This document shows, piece after piece, positions 11,284 to 23,154 of a stretch of 64,000 bases of DNA. The first letter of the stretch is position 1, and every line of letters starts with the position of its first letter. The translations under genes were made by a program, and so were the position numbers. Below the pieces are notes generated by a model. The model was not told the DNA's origin. It was given only the letters and a program-made list of their open reading frames with translations, and made no database searches. The DNA comes from Avena insularis (lineage: Eukaryota > Streptophyta > Magnoliopsida > Poales > Poaceae): NCBI GenBank assembly GCA_023614405.1, contig CM042688.1, positions 440,686,028 to 440,750,027 on the forward strand, written 5' to 3'.

Positions 11284-12761
11284 TGATAACTCATAAGTAT
11301 AGGGGATCGTGTGTAGCCTTTTTGATAAGTAAGAGTGTCGAACCCAACGAGGAGCTAAGGGTTGGATAAATATTCTCTCAACTTCTATCAACCACTGATA
11401 CAACTCTAGCACACTAAATGTTTGCATTATCTAGGAAATAAAAGTAGAGTAACAATACGAGCAACAGAGATAGCTTTGCATGATAATAAATAACAAGAAA
11501 GTAAAGCTAGTTGCTGCAGCAATAAAATACACTAAACTAACCGAACCATGAGTGTGGAATAGTGGTGGTAATTGTGGTGGCTTTGTCCAAGTTTAAATAG
11601 CGAATAGATCGGGTTCATTGTCTTCGATGCAGTTTTCTATGTGGGAGAGGCTAAATATACATGCGCTTCACTACTTGGAATTACATGTACTATATGATTG
11701 GATTGTTAGCAAACATACGTAAGTACTAGTCAATGCATTAAGGTTTCCCCAATCATAGCCTTAAGTTTAATGGTCCTCTTACTCCCATACGTGCAACGTT
11801 CCGGTTCGCGTCCTCGGGTTTCTGTCACTCCGGCAGAACTTCCCCCATTCCTCTTACACATACTGCAAACCCTATGATGTTTAATCCATGTGCGCACAAA
11901 TATAATGGATACCAAAGGACTGTACCATACCAACATACGACTCTAATGAACCAAAGACGTTCAACCATTCAATCTAAGAACAAAGAAACTACGCAAACAT
12001 GACATAGATCATAGGATTATAACTTATAGCATCAAACACCATGTTTATATAGGACGGTACAGAGGTGTGTGGGAGGATGAACCACTGCATACCAGGAGGA
12101 TTAGGTGATGGAGATGGCGGTGAAGATGGTGAATAGGGCGGCGGCGGCGCTGGCGGCGGCGCGGGGAACTCCTTCCCTGCCGCTGGTATCATGGGGGAGC
12201 ACCGCCCCTTAGCCCCCTTCCTTCATGGCTTCTTGGGAGCCCTCCCCATAGAGATGGGATCCATGGGGGAGGCAAAAACGTGGCTTTGCTGGCTGCAAAT
12301 TCATGGGTAGAGATGCCCTGGGCGAATTAGGTTTCCTCCCTTTATATAGCTTCTTAGATTCCCGTCACCCCATCTTGGGCTGCAGTAAATCGGGCCAAAA
12401 AGGCCCGTCCAGACTCGGAATCAGCTAAATTTTATCTTCAGAACGTTTGTCGTGAAATTTCCAACACCTTTGTAGTTGAAGAGTTTTCCGTTTGACGCCG
12501 TCTTCGACACAAACCCTGACCATCTTCAAAAAGAGTTCTGAGACAGATTTCTGGAAAAATTCCAATTTGACTCCAACAAGGTTTCCACTTGTATTCTTGG
12601 TAATTCCTACACATCAAAGTGTAAAACAAGAACATTGGGCACCTTTGCAACTATTAGTAGGTTAGTCCAAATAAATCATAAACTTTATACAAAAAGGAGT
12701 GTCAAAAGCATATTATTAGCATAAAACCATCAAAAATTATAGATACGTTATGGACGTATCA
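11284..12761 (-). repeat. LTR of element A (element's 3' LTR)
   Basis: 1478 bp, TG...CA ends. On the - strand it begins TGATACGTCCATAACG. A GC-rich GGCGGCGGCGCTGGCGGCG stretch near 12140-12170 and a TATATAAAGGGAGG-like box (- strand, about 12340) suggest the promoter and leader region. A close copy is split between 16567-16637 and 24762-26168. Confidence 0.9.
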
Positions 12762-14500
12762 ACATCTCCAAGCTTAGTTCCTGCTCGTCCTCGAGTAGGT
12801 AAACGATCAAAACAATATAATTTTTGAGGTGACATGCAGACAACACAATCTTGATCATCATTATTGTAAAAGTATTGATAGCTGGGATTAAGGTACTCTA
12901 AACATGAATCATGAAAGATAGAGTTCTAACAATAAGACATAGCAACTATGTTGTAACATGAAAAGGCACAAACAAAAGATTCATGAATAACAATGCTTTG
13001 CAAGATGTTTGTTTGTTTCACATAAAGAAAGCATAATGAGAATGGTATTCAGCTTGCCCTCATAGAGTAGCAAAACATAAATACATAGGACACCTTCAAA
13101 GTTCATAAGGGTGACTAGATACAAATAGTTTAGGAACAAGCAATATCAAAGTTATGCATCAATCAACAAGTCTTGGGACAATGCACATAGAACTAAGAAT
13201 TACAACTATGCTCTCTTAATTGGTGCATAAAGATAGAAGGTGGAGACTCAATATAAAAGTGGAAGAAAGGCCTTCATAGAAAGAAGCAGGGATTCAAGTC
13301 TCATAAAGAGCTTCCAAAAATTATGGTACTTATTAGCTTTCAGATCTCATTGCCCCTATCATAAGCATCTTGAAGTGATTAAGGTTAAAGTGAACAAACT
13401 ATGGAGTATATGCTTGACAAAGTATAAGTTGGAAATCTCATGTTCCTTGAATACGAGGACCGCGCCTCATGCTACTCAAGTTTAGTTACCGGTAGGTTCT
13501 TGTCATAGTAAGTACATGTGTATCATAGAGAACTGCCAACGGGGTACCCCTTGCCCGATGATACGGAAGAATCCCCATATCAAAATGACAAGGCAAGCCG
13601 ATAATGAGCATCTCAGCAATCTTCTTATTTACCATGGGAAAATGGTGCTTTTTTCTCTCTTTCCTCTTTTCTCATATCTTTTTTTCTCAATCTCTATCTC
13701 TTTTTTATAAGAAGAATGCTTCATAGATTGCTCATTATGGTTACGCTGCAGGTTTCCACCATGATTAGGCATGGATTAGACCGGTGGCCTAGGCGTTTCT
13801 CTAACACACATACATAACTCTATGTACTTACAAGCTCCCCTTTCATTTCACACCAACGACATCCATAGAGAAAAGAGCATGATATCAACTAGGTACAATG
13901 TACAAGTGCAATGTTGAAAGTGTTCCCCATGACAGCATGGTTCTGCTAATCCCCAACATATAAGTGCAAGCATATACAACATAGATGACACAATGGTTCA
14001 AGTTTATTAGGGGCAAGAAAAGTAAAGTGTGCCATCAAGTTCGTGAGAGCTTTAATCACTAGTTTTCTCATAACAAGTTTAATTCGGAAGGTAGATAAAA
14101 TCATGAATATACTTGGAATAGCAAATGCTAATAGGTAGGTATGGTGGACTCTTTGGGATAACTTGGTTTTATTTAGAGTTGGATGCATGAGTGGAACTCA
14201 TACTTGGTTATGGAGGCTCGCAAAAGACTGGGAGCGAGTAACTAAAAGAGCAATAATGGCCATAATCATGCAAAGTGACAAAACATCATTAATTAATGAA
14301 TAAAGTGATATTACAAGTCAAAAACTAAAGGATCATAAAAGCTATGGTGACTTGGGATAGTCATAACATGGTGTTAGCATGCGCCAAGTCAACCCAAATA
14401 AAGCATCAAAAGAGAATACTACAATAGTATGCTTTAATATGCTAAAACAACACATGATTCTTTCAAGGCACATTAAGCAATCTCAATTGTTTATAACATG

Positions 14501-15144
14501 CATTGTTCAAAAAATCGTCCGAATCAGCGATTAATATGCCGATTAATCGCTACTAGGGACCTAACTGTGTTGATTACCACTAGTCGGTCGTGTTAATCCT
14601 TTAGCCCAACTAATAGCTCTGATAGACCGATTACTAGGTATATTCCCGATTAATTGCCAAACTTGGTCAAAAAACTTGCAAAATTTTCAACGCATATCGC
14701 CCGTCTAGCCGCTAGTCCGCCCCAATAAAGTAGGTTTTGTGAAGCTCCCCCTCGATTCCTGCCTCCAAGAGCTCCCCACCATCACCAACCAGTACCCTAG
14801 GTAGGTGGTGGGAGAAGAGAAACTTCAGAGGTCAGAGGAGGATAAACGGAAGGAGGGCGCACAGTGTCAGTTGGTGGATCCTGAGTTACTCGTGACCTTA
14901 AAGATTAGGTCAGAAAGGAAAAGCGTACATGTTTTAATGGCTTTTTGGCTCAAGAGAAGTAGGGTCGGGCATATAGAGGCCCATGTACAATTCCTTTCTT
15001 ATATACACGTGTTTTATGTGCTAATTTGCAAAGGTTGCACCGATTAATAGTCGACCGATTAAATCAGTTAATCATCCGAATTCCGATTAATCGCTACTCC
15101 CAAGTCGACCGAGCAGTTAACGATTACCGATTTCCTTACCATTG
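14501..15144. mobile_element. hAT-like non-autonomous insertion (644 bp)
   Basis: This segment is present in element A but absent at the equivalent place in element B. An 8-bp duplication, ATAACATG, flanks it (14493-14500 and 15145-15152). The ends are imperfect inverted repeats (CATTGTTCAAAAAATCG against CAATGGTAAGGAAATCG). The phrase GATTAATCGCTAC recurs near both ends. An 8-bp duplication and CA-starting ends point to the hAT superfamily. A small + strand open frame (14805-15047) has no recognisable domain. Confidence 0.7.
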
Positions 15145-16566
15145 ATAACATGTCATGCTACAGCAAAAATCACTAAGCATAAATCCAAAACAATATCAAG
15201 CATGACATGACAAAGCATAGGCCACCGTAAAAAACGAGCTCCTTTTACCACTTAAGCATGAACTTTTCCTCCTCTTTTCCAATCCAAACCACACTTATTT
15301 GAAAATTAATGTATGAAAGAGGGGGTCTAACCAATTTATTCAAGCAAACTAAGCAAACCAAGTAAACGAAAACCAAAAACAAAAACGAAGATGCTCCAAG
15401 ACCAACACAATTGTGCATGAAACAATAAAAATGAAGTGTTTGGAAGAACCTGAGATTTTTATTGATGAAGAAGGGGATGCCTTGGGCATCCCCAAGCTTT
15501 GACGCTTGTCCTTGTTGGATATTTCTTGGGGTGACACGGGTTGGCATCCCCAAGCTTGAGCTTTAGTCCATTCTTCATCTCATTACATCATTCTTTCCTT
15601 AACACCTAAATGTTTTCCTTCATACAGAACTTCACATAATCTTCATTAGCAACATTAGTGTACTCAAGATAATAAGTCTTTGGGTTCAGTTTCAACACCA
15701 ATAAAACTTCCATTAAAACACAATCTAGTGCTCACTTCCCTTAAAAATCTCAATTCCCCAAAAAGAACCCAAAAAGGAATCAACAAGAAGCAAATGCAAA
15801 TAATGGGAGAAATCTGTCAAAACAGACCAGCAGATAGAAACCAATTTTTTCGAAGACCTTCTGTTGCTCAAATCGAAAAGTGTTCAACTAACGAAAGTTG
15901 GATAACAACCTGGGGCAGAAGCACAAAAAATCACAGCTCAAACCGACGTACAGAGATTTTACACGAATTTTTACAGCGAAGCACAAAAATCTGTTTCAGG
16001 ACAGCAACTTTCCCAAGCATTACTTCTCTCTCATTAGAGGTTACTCTTGGCACAAAAAGCAAATAAAAAGGATAAGGAGAGGTTATTACTGAAGCAATAA
16101 CTTCCAAGACTCAACTAAAACTTTTGGGTTATCTCCCAATAAGTACTTTTCTTTAATGCCTTTAAGTTAGGCATAGGATCAAGATTCAAGTATTTTCGAA
16201 TGAATAAGCATTAAGATCAATACCAGAAATATCGTTCTTTTTAAAGGCTTCATGCATTCCTACAAGTTTTTAACTGAAAAGCTTCCATGGAAAGATTTGT
16301 TTTGGTTTCATAGGCATGAACACAAGTGTTCAAGGTCAACCCCCACTTAACCATTACTCATCTTTCCAATCACTTTCCTTTTTTAAAACGTTTTTAGGTA
16401 ACAAGTACAACTAACTTTTTTTGTAATTCGCATTCCCTATCCATACTAAGATAGAGAAAAACTTAAAACTGAAAGTAAAACCTACTTAGATATAAAGCAA
16501 ACAAGTGCATAGAAGAATATTCACCCACACGCTATTGCTCCCCGGTAACGGCGCCAGAAAAGGTCT

Positions 16567-16637
16567 TGATAACCCACAAGTATAGAGGATCATGTGTATC
16601 CTTTTCAATAAGTAAGAGTGTCGAACCCAACGAAGAG
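16567..16637 (-). repeat. LTR of element A, fragment before element B
   Basis: The first 71 bp (plus-strand order) of A's right LTR, TGATAACCCACAAG to CGAAGAG, cut by the insertion of B. The rest resumes at 24762. The 5-bp duplication is AAGAG on the left and AGGAG on the right, one mismatch. Confidence 0.88.
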
Positions 16638-18251
16638 TGATGGCTTAGTGTTGGCGCCAGGAAAATGCTGGTGCGATGTTGATGTAGAGCTCGTTGGGAA
16701 ACCCAAGAGGAAGGTATGATGAGCACAGCAGCAAGTTTCCCTCAGTTATGAAACCAAGGTTTAATCGAACCAGTAGGAGCAAGGAAACACCCCAAAGGTG
16801 TTGCTAGCTGAGCCTTGGCAGGGCACACTACCGGTGCTAGTAGCAACGTGGAGACCTGCACAACACAACCACAGAACTTTGTCCCCAACTTGCGATGAGG
16901 TTGTCAATCTCACCGTGTTTTGCAGAAAACAAAGGATTAAACGTATCGAATGGAAGGAAGTAATAGTTTGCAGAAAGTAAACACAAAGCAGTAAAAGATT
17001 GTAGATTGTATGTAGAAGACAAGGACCGGGATCCATAGTTCACTAGAGGTGGCTCTCCTTAAGATAGATAACATGCTGGGTGAACAAATTACAGCGGGGC
17101 AATTGACAAACATTGAGAAAGCAATACATGCATATACTAATCATCTTGACTCCTTTGAGACTTGATTGGGCATTAAAACATTATACATAGACCGCCATCC
17201 AACTTCATCTATGACTAATAATCCACCTTCAGTCTATCATCCGAACCACCTCCAGTATTAAGTTGCAAGCAACAGATTATTGCTTTAGGAACTGCGTGTA
17301 AAGTAAACAATACGATTGTTCTATGAACAAAGGAGTGTTGTTTTCTCCCTAGTACCAACAGCACATCTAGTACCTTAGAGATTTGTGTCACTTCCCCAGA
17401 TTACCAGAGGCATGAACCCACTATCGAGCATAAATACTAACTCTTGGAGTTGCTAGCATCTACTTGGCCAAGATAGCTACTAACAACGGAAAGCATGCAA
17501 CATCGCAAATAACAAAGACATGATAAAATCAATAATCAATCTGAAATAGCATCTCAATATCCATCGGATCCCCGCAAACACAACATGCAGAATTACAAAT
17601 AGATGATCTTGATCATGAACGGAGCTCACAAGATCTAGCAATGAAAGCACAAAGGAGGAGAACCAGCCATCTAGCTACTACATGGATCCGTAGTCCAAGG
17701 ATGAACTACTCATGCATCACACCGGAGGCTTGCATGGTGATGAAGAAGGCCTCCAGGGTGAATTCCCCTCTCCGGTAGGGTGCCGAGAAGAGCTTCAGAT
17801 CCCTCCCGATCTAGGGATGGAGATGACGGTGGCTACAGACTCTTTCGTGGATTTTTGATCGGGCACTTAGGGTTTTCGTCCTGAGGGAAATATATAGGCG
17901 GAAGGAGAGGTCGGGGGTGCCTGGGCTGGCCACCACCCACAGCACGAGCCAAAGTCGTCATGCCAGGTGGTGTGGCCGCCCTCTGGCCCCTCTCCATCTC
18001 GTATTCTGGCATCTGATGACTTCCAGAAAATAGGCACTTTGGCTTTTGTCCCATCCAATTCCGAGAATATTCATTTTCTGACTTTCCTGGAACCAAAAAC
18101 AGCAGAAAGCAGGTACTACGCTGTGGCTCTTGTTAATAGGTTAGTCCAAGAAATCATATGAAAAGTACTCCAAAGTGTGGACAAAACACAAGAAAGTGGA
18201 TAAAACCAAGCATGGAACATCAAAAATTATAGATACATTTGCAATGTATCA
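16638..18251 (-). repeat. LTR of element B (element's 3' LTR)
   Basis: 1614 bp, a close copy of 23155-24756. On the - strand it starts TGATACATTGC and ends CTAAGCCATCA. It includes a PBS-like remnant (TTGGCGCCAGGAAAATGCTGG region, about 16652-16672) inside its terminal part. Confidence 0.9.
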
Positions 18252-21046
18252 ACATCCCCAAGCTTAACTCCTGCTCGTCCTCGAGTAGGTAAGTGATAAA
18301 AATAAAGAATAATTTTTGTGGTGACATGCACCATCAAAGACTTGATCAAAGTATTTATAAAACATTCAAAGCTGGGATCATAGTACTTCAATCATAACAT
18401 GAAAGACAAGGTTCTAGCAATAAGACAAAGAAACTATGATGCAACATGAAAAGGTACAAACAAAAGGTTCATGAATAACAATGCTTTGCAAGACGTTTGT
18501 TTGTTTCACATAAAGAAAACATAGCATAATAGTATTCAGCTTGTCCCTCATAGAGTATCAAACATAAATACATAGGACACCTTCAAAGTTCATAACAGTG
18601 ACTAGATACAAAAGTTTAAAACAAGCAATATCAAGTTATGCATCAATCAACTAGTCTTGGGACAATGCACATAGAACTAAGAATGGCCACTATTATCTCA
18701 AAGTAGGTGCATAAAGGTAGAAGGTGGAGACTCAATATAATGGTGGAAGAAAGACCTTCATAGAAGGAAGTAGGGATTCAAGTCTCATAAAGAGCTTCCA
18801 AAAATTATGGTACTTATAGCTTTCAGCTCTCATTGCCCCTATCATAAGCATCTTGAAGTGATTCAGGTAAAAGTGAATAAACTGTGGTGTACATGCTTGA
18901 CGAAGTATAAGTTAGAAATCTCATGTCCCTTGTATACGAGGGCCGCTCCTCATGCTACTCAAGTTTAGTCACCCGTAAGTTCTTGTCATTGTAAGTACAT
19001 GTGTATCATAGAGAACCGCCAACAGGGTACCCCTTGCCCGATGATACGGAAGAATCCCCATATCAAAATGACAAGGCAAGCAGACAACGAGCATCTCAGC
19101 ATTCTTATTATTTACCATGGGAATATGGTGCTTTTTTCTCTCTTTCCTCTTTTCATAATATCTCTCCTTTTTTTTCTTTTTCTCTTTTTTCTCAATATAT
19201 GACTCTTTTTTTATAAGAAGAATGCTTCATAGACAGCTCATTATGGTTACGCTGCAGGTTTCCACCATGTCAGCATGGATTAGACCAGTGTCCCAGGCGT
19301 TTCTCTAACACATATACATAACTCCATGGACTTACAAGCTCCCCTTTCATTTCACACCGACGACATCCATATATAAAAGAGCATGATATCAACTAGGTAC
19401 AAGTACCAAGTGCAATGTTGAAAGCGTTCCCCATGAAAGCATGGTTCTGCTAATTCCCAACAAATAAGTGCAAGCATATACAACATAGACGACACAATGG
19501 TTCAAGTTTATTAAGGGCAAAAAAGTAAAGTGTGCCATCAAGTTCGTGAGAGCTTTAATCACTAGTTTTCTCATAACAAGTTTAATTTGGAAGGTAAACA
19601 AAAGCATGAATATACTTGGAATAGCATAAGCTAGTAGGTAGGTATGGTGGACACTTTGGAATAACTTGGTTTAGGGAGTTGGATGCATGAGTGGAACTCA
19701 TACTTTGTTGTGGAGGCTAGCAAAAGACTAGGAGCGACAAACTAAGAGAGCAATAATGGCCATAATCATGCAGAGCGACAAAACATCATTGATCAAAGCA
19801 TAAAGTGGTACTACAAGTTGAAAACTAAAGGATCATAAAGGCTTAGGTGACTTGAGATAGTCATAACATGGTGTGAGCATGCGCCAAGTCAACCCAAATA
19901 AAGCATCAAAGGAGAATACCACTATACTATGTTTAATATGCTAAAACAACTCATGATTCATCCAAGGCACATTAAGCAATCTCAATTGTTTATAACAAGT
20001 CAGGCTACAGAAAAGAATACTAAGCATAAAGCCAAAACAATATCAAGCATGGCATGACAAAGCATAGGCCACAGTCAAAAATGAGCTCTTTTTATCACAT
20101 AAGCATGAACTTTCCTACTCTTTTCCAAACCAAACCAAACCAAACTATTTGCAAACCAATGCATGAAAGAGGGGGTCCAACCAATTTATTTAGCAAACTA
20201 AGCAAACCAAGAAAACTAAAAACCAAAACGAAAATGAAAAAGAAGACGCTCCAAGAACAACACAATTGTGCATGAAACAATAAAAATGAAGCGTTTGGAA
20301 GAAACCTGGGATTTTTATTGATGAAGAAGGGGATGCCTTGGGCATCCCCAAGCTTTGACGCTTGTAATTCTTGGATATTTCTTGGGGTGACACGCGTGGC
20401 ATCCCCAAGCTTGAGCTTTAGTCCATCCTTCATCTCATTACTCATTCCTTCCATGCACCTGAAATTTTTCCTTCATACAAAACTTCACACAATCTTTATT
20501 AGCAACATTAGTGTACTCAAGATAAATAAGTCTTAAGGTTCAGTTCTAACACCAAATAAACTTCCATTAGAACACTAGCTACTGTAGCACTTCCCTCAAC
20601 AAGCTCAATTCCCCAAAAGAACTCAAAAAGGAACCAACAAGAAGCAAATGCATAAAATGGCAGAAACCTGTCAAAACTGACCAGCAGGTAAAGATGAATT
20701 TTTTCGAAGACCTTATGTTGCTCAAATCAAAAAGTGTTGAAGTAACAAAAGTTAGATAACAACCTGGGGAAGAAGCACAAACATTCACGCCTCAAAAAGA
20801 CGTTTAGATATTTTACACGAATATTTACGATGAAGCACAGAAATCTGTTTCGGGACAGCAACTTTCCCAATCATTACTTCTCTCTCATTAGATGTTACTC
20901 TTGGTACAAAAAGCAAATAAAAAGGATAAGGAGCGGTTATTATTGAAGTAATAACTTCCAAGACTCATCTACAACTTTTGGGTTATCTCCCAGTAAGTAC
21001 TTTTCTTTAACGCCTTGAAGTTAGGCATAAGAAGCAAGAAAAAGAA

Positions 21047-21922
21047 TCAAGTGTTCTCAAATGAAGAAGCATTAAGACCAAATTTTGTTTTCATAGGAGA
21101 AGCAAAAGAAATCTTCTCTCTCTTCTTAGGGAAGTGTTCTATACCTTTCTTGAGTGGGAGTTGATATTTAATGGTGCCTTCTTTCATATCAATAATGGCA
21201 CCAACAGTTCTAAGAAAAGGTCTTCCCAAAGTAATAGGACAAGAAGCATTGTATTCAACATCCAAAACATAGAAATCAACGAGGACATAGGCATTGTTAA
21301 CCATAATAAGGACATCATTAAGACTCCCCATGAGTTTATTTTTAGCATTATTGTCAAGTGGGACATTCAAATAACAATCTTCAAGTGGAGGCAAATCAAG
21401 CATATCATAAATCCTTCTAGGCATAATAGAAACACTACTATCAAGATCACATAAAGCTTTGAAATCAAAGTCATTCACTTTCATATTAATGATGGGTTCC
21501 CAACCATCTTCTTGTTTTATACGAATAGAAGCTTTATGTTTCATCTTTTCTTCTTTAATATTTATGAGAGCATCAGTAATGTGTTTTGTAAAGGCCATGT
21601 TCATAGCACTAGCATTAGGACTTTTAGCAAGCTTTTGTAGGAACTTAATAACTTCAGAGATATTGCAACCATCAAGATCAAAACCATAAGTATCATCTAA
21701 AGTAGTAGAACTATTACTAGCCTCAACACTAGTGGTGGTGATAGTAGAAACACTAATGTTTCTAGCAATTTCATCTTCTCTTTCCCACTTAGCATGTAAT
21801 TCAGCTAATAGTCTAACATTTTCATCAATTCTTACTTGTATAGCATTAGTAGCTGCAAAGGGATTATCATTAGTTTCAGGTTTAGAAGCCATTTTATTCA
21901 AAGAAGATTGAGCTTTAGCCAA
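21047..21922 (-). CDS. Retroelement gag-protease C-terminal part (element B)
   Basis: A 291-residue open frame. The N-terminal half is polar (ELHAKWEREDEIARN) with a Ser/Thr-rich patch. The C-terminal half is a retroviral-type aspartic protease: CDLDSSVSIMPRRIYD at the active-site loop, then ILGRP-like ITLGRPFLRTVGAIIDM as the second conserved segment. The usual loop in plant gypsy proteases is D-[LT]-G-[AS]-S. Here Gly is replaced by Asp, which may abolish activity. No reverse transcriptase follows. This frame and the gag frames upstream (22307-23008, 21983-22270) were probably one polyprotein, now broken. Confidence 0.8.
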   Translation of the reverse strand: MAKAQSSLNKMASKPETNDNPFAATNAIQVRIDENVRLLAELHAKWEREDEIARNISVSTITTTSVEASNSSTTLDDTYGFDLDGCNISEVIKFLQKLAKSPNASAMNMAFTKHITDALINIKEEKMKHKASIRIKQEDGWEPIINMKVNDFDFKALCDLDSSVSIMPRRIYDMLDLPPLEDCYLNVPLDNNAKNKLMGSLNDVLIMVNNAYVLVDFYVLDVEYNASCPITLGRPFLRTVGAIIDMKEGTIKYQLPLKKGIEHFPKKREKISFASPMKTKFGLNASSFENT

Positions 21923-21982
21923 AGATGCTATATTTCTTTCAGCATTAGACAGGTTTTCCTCAATAGTTTTATTGAAAGCAGT

Positions 21983-22270
21983 TTATTTACTAATAAAGTG
22001 CTTAAGCATAACTTCAAGTTCAGAGGGAGCACTCCTATTATTGTTGTAAGAATTTCCATAAACATTACCATTGTTGGGAGGATATGTCTTATAATTGTTG
22101 TTACCAAAATTACTCCTATAAGCATTATTGCCAAAGTTGTTATTTCTTATGAAGTTCACATCAACTTGCTCTTCTTGAGCAACCAAAGAAGCCAAAGGAA
22201 CATTATTTGGATCAATATGGGATTTCCCATTAACAAGCATAGACATAATAATATCAATCTTATCACTCAA
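21983..22270 (-). pseudogene. Asn-rich gag middle segment (element B)
   Basis: A 95-residue open frame with an Asn/Gly/Tyr-rich low-complexity stretch (NNNFGNNAYRSNFGNNNYK). It lies between the gag and protease frames of element B in the order expected for one polyprotein. Stops separate it from both neighbours. No CCHC knuckle is visible. Confidence 0.6.
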
Positions 22271-22306
22271 GGAGGAGGTTTCCTCAACAGAATTTACCTT
22301 CCTACC

Positions 22307-23008
22307 TTATGGAGCTCTCTTAGTATGCCATTCAGAATAATTAACCATCATATTATCCAGAAGTTTTGTTGCAGCACCCAAAGTAATGGTCATAAAGGTA
22401 CCTCCAGCAGCAGAGTCCAATAGGTTCCTTGAAAAATAGTTCAATCCTGCATAAAAAGTTTGGATGATCATCCAAGCAGTCAGTCCATGAGTGGGACAAT
22501 TCTTTATCAAAGATTTCATTCTTTCCCAAGCTTGAGCAACATGCTCATTATCAGATTGTTTAAACTTCATTATTTCACTTCTCATAGATATAATCTTAGC
22601 AGGAGGATAGTATTTTCCAATGAAAGCATCTTTGCACTTAGTCCAAGAATCAATACTATTCCTAGTTAAGGAATTAAACCATTCTTTAGCTTTTCCTCTC
22701 AAAGAGAAAGGAAACAATTTTAGCTTAATAATATCACCATCTATATCTCTATGCTTTTGCATCTCACAAAGTTCAACAAAGTTATTCAGATGGGAAGCAG
22801 CATCTTCATTACCAATACCAGAAAATTGTTCTCTCATAACAAGATTGAGCAAAGCAGGTTTTATCTCAAAGAAAGTATCTTCAGGCACAGGTGGAGCAAT
22901 AGGTGTGCTCAAATAAGAAAGCAAACTAGTAGAACTAATTTTTGTGTGTTTTTGATAACAAAACAAGCAAACAAAGCAAAAAGAAACTAAGCAAAACAAA
23001 AATAACAA
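22307..23008 (-). CDS. Retrotransposon gag domain (element B)
   Basis: A 233-residue frame matching the plant retrotransposon gag core: HLNNFVELCEMQK, LKLFPFSLRGKAKEWFNSL, FIGKYYPPAKI and AQAWERMKSLIKNCPTHGL. The first 30 or so residues (Cys/Phe-rich) are probably upstream leader read by chance, so the true start may be downstream. The frame ends just before the Asn-rich segment. It forms capsid-like particles in functional relatives. Here the polyprotein is interrupted. Confidence 0.82.
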   Translation of the reverse strand: MLFLFCLVSFCFVCLFCYQKHTKISSTSLLSYLSTPIAPPVPEDTFFEIKPALLNLVMREQFSGIGNEDAASHLNNFVELCEMQKHRDIDGDIIKLKLFPFSLRGKAKEWFNSLTRNSIDSWTKCKDAFIGKYYPPAKIISMRSEIMKFKQSDNEHVAQAWERMKSLIKNCPTHGLTAWMIIQTFYAGLNYFSRNLLDSAAGGTFMTITLGAATKLLDNMMVNYSEWHTKRAP

Positions 23009-23057
23009 AGTAAAGAGATTGGTTATGAGGGACTCCCCTTGTGAACATGTCCTTGAC

Positions 23058-23144
23058 TCCCCGGCAACAGCGCTAGAAAAATGTACTTTTGATGGCGCGT
23101 GGTTGATGTGGGAGCATCTTCTTCGTTCCCCGGCAACGGCGCCA
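23058..23144 (-). promoter_or_regulatory. Duplicated tRNA-Asp primer-binding sites (element B)
   Basis: The + strand shows CCCCGGCAACGGCGCCA at 23128-23144, equal to the 3' end of plant tRNA-Asp, 10 bp from the LTR. A second, mutated copy (CCCCGGCAACAGCGCTA) lies at 23059-23075. The minus-strand DNA would be primed at the site nearest the LTR. Confidence 0.85.
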
Positions 23145-23154
23145 GAAAAATGCT

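Noticed and set aside
15680..16092. Plus-strand open frames in the internal region of element A
   Set aside because: They run against the orientation of the element, are not conserved in frame in B or E, and have no domain.
23127..23144. tRNA-Asp gene (3' end match)
   Set aside because: Only the last 17-18 bases match and the position next to an LTR identifies it as a primer-binding site. No tRNA body is present.
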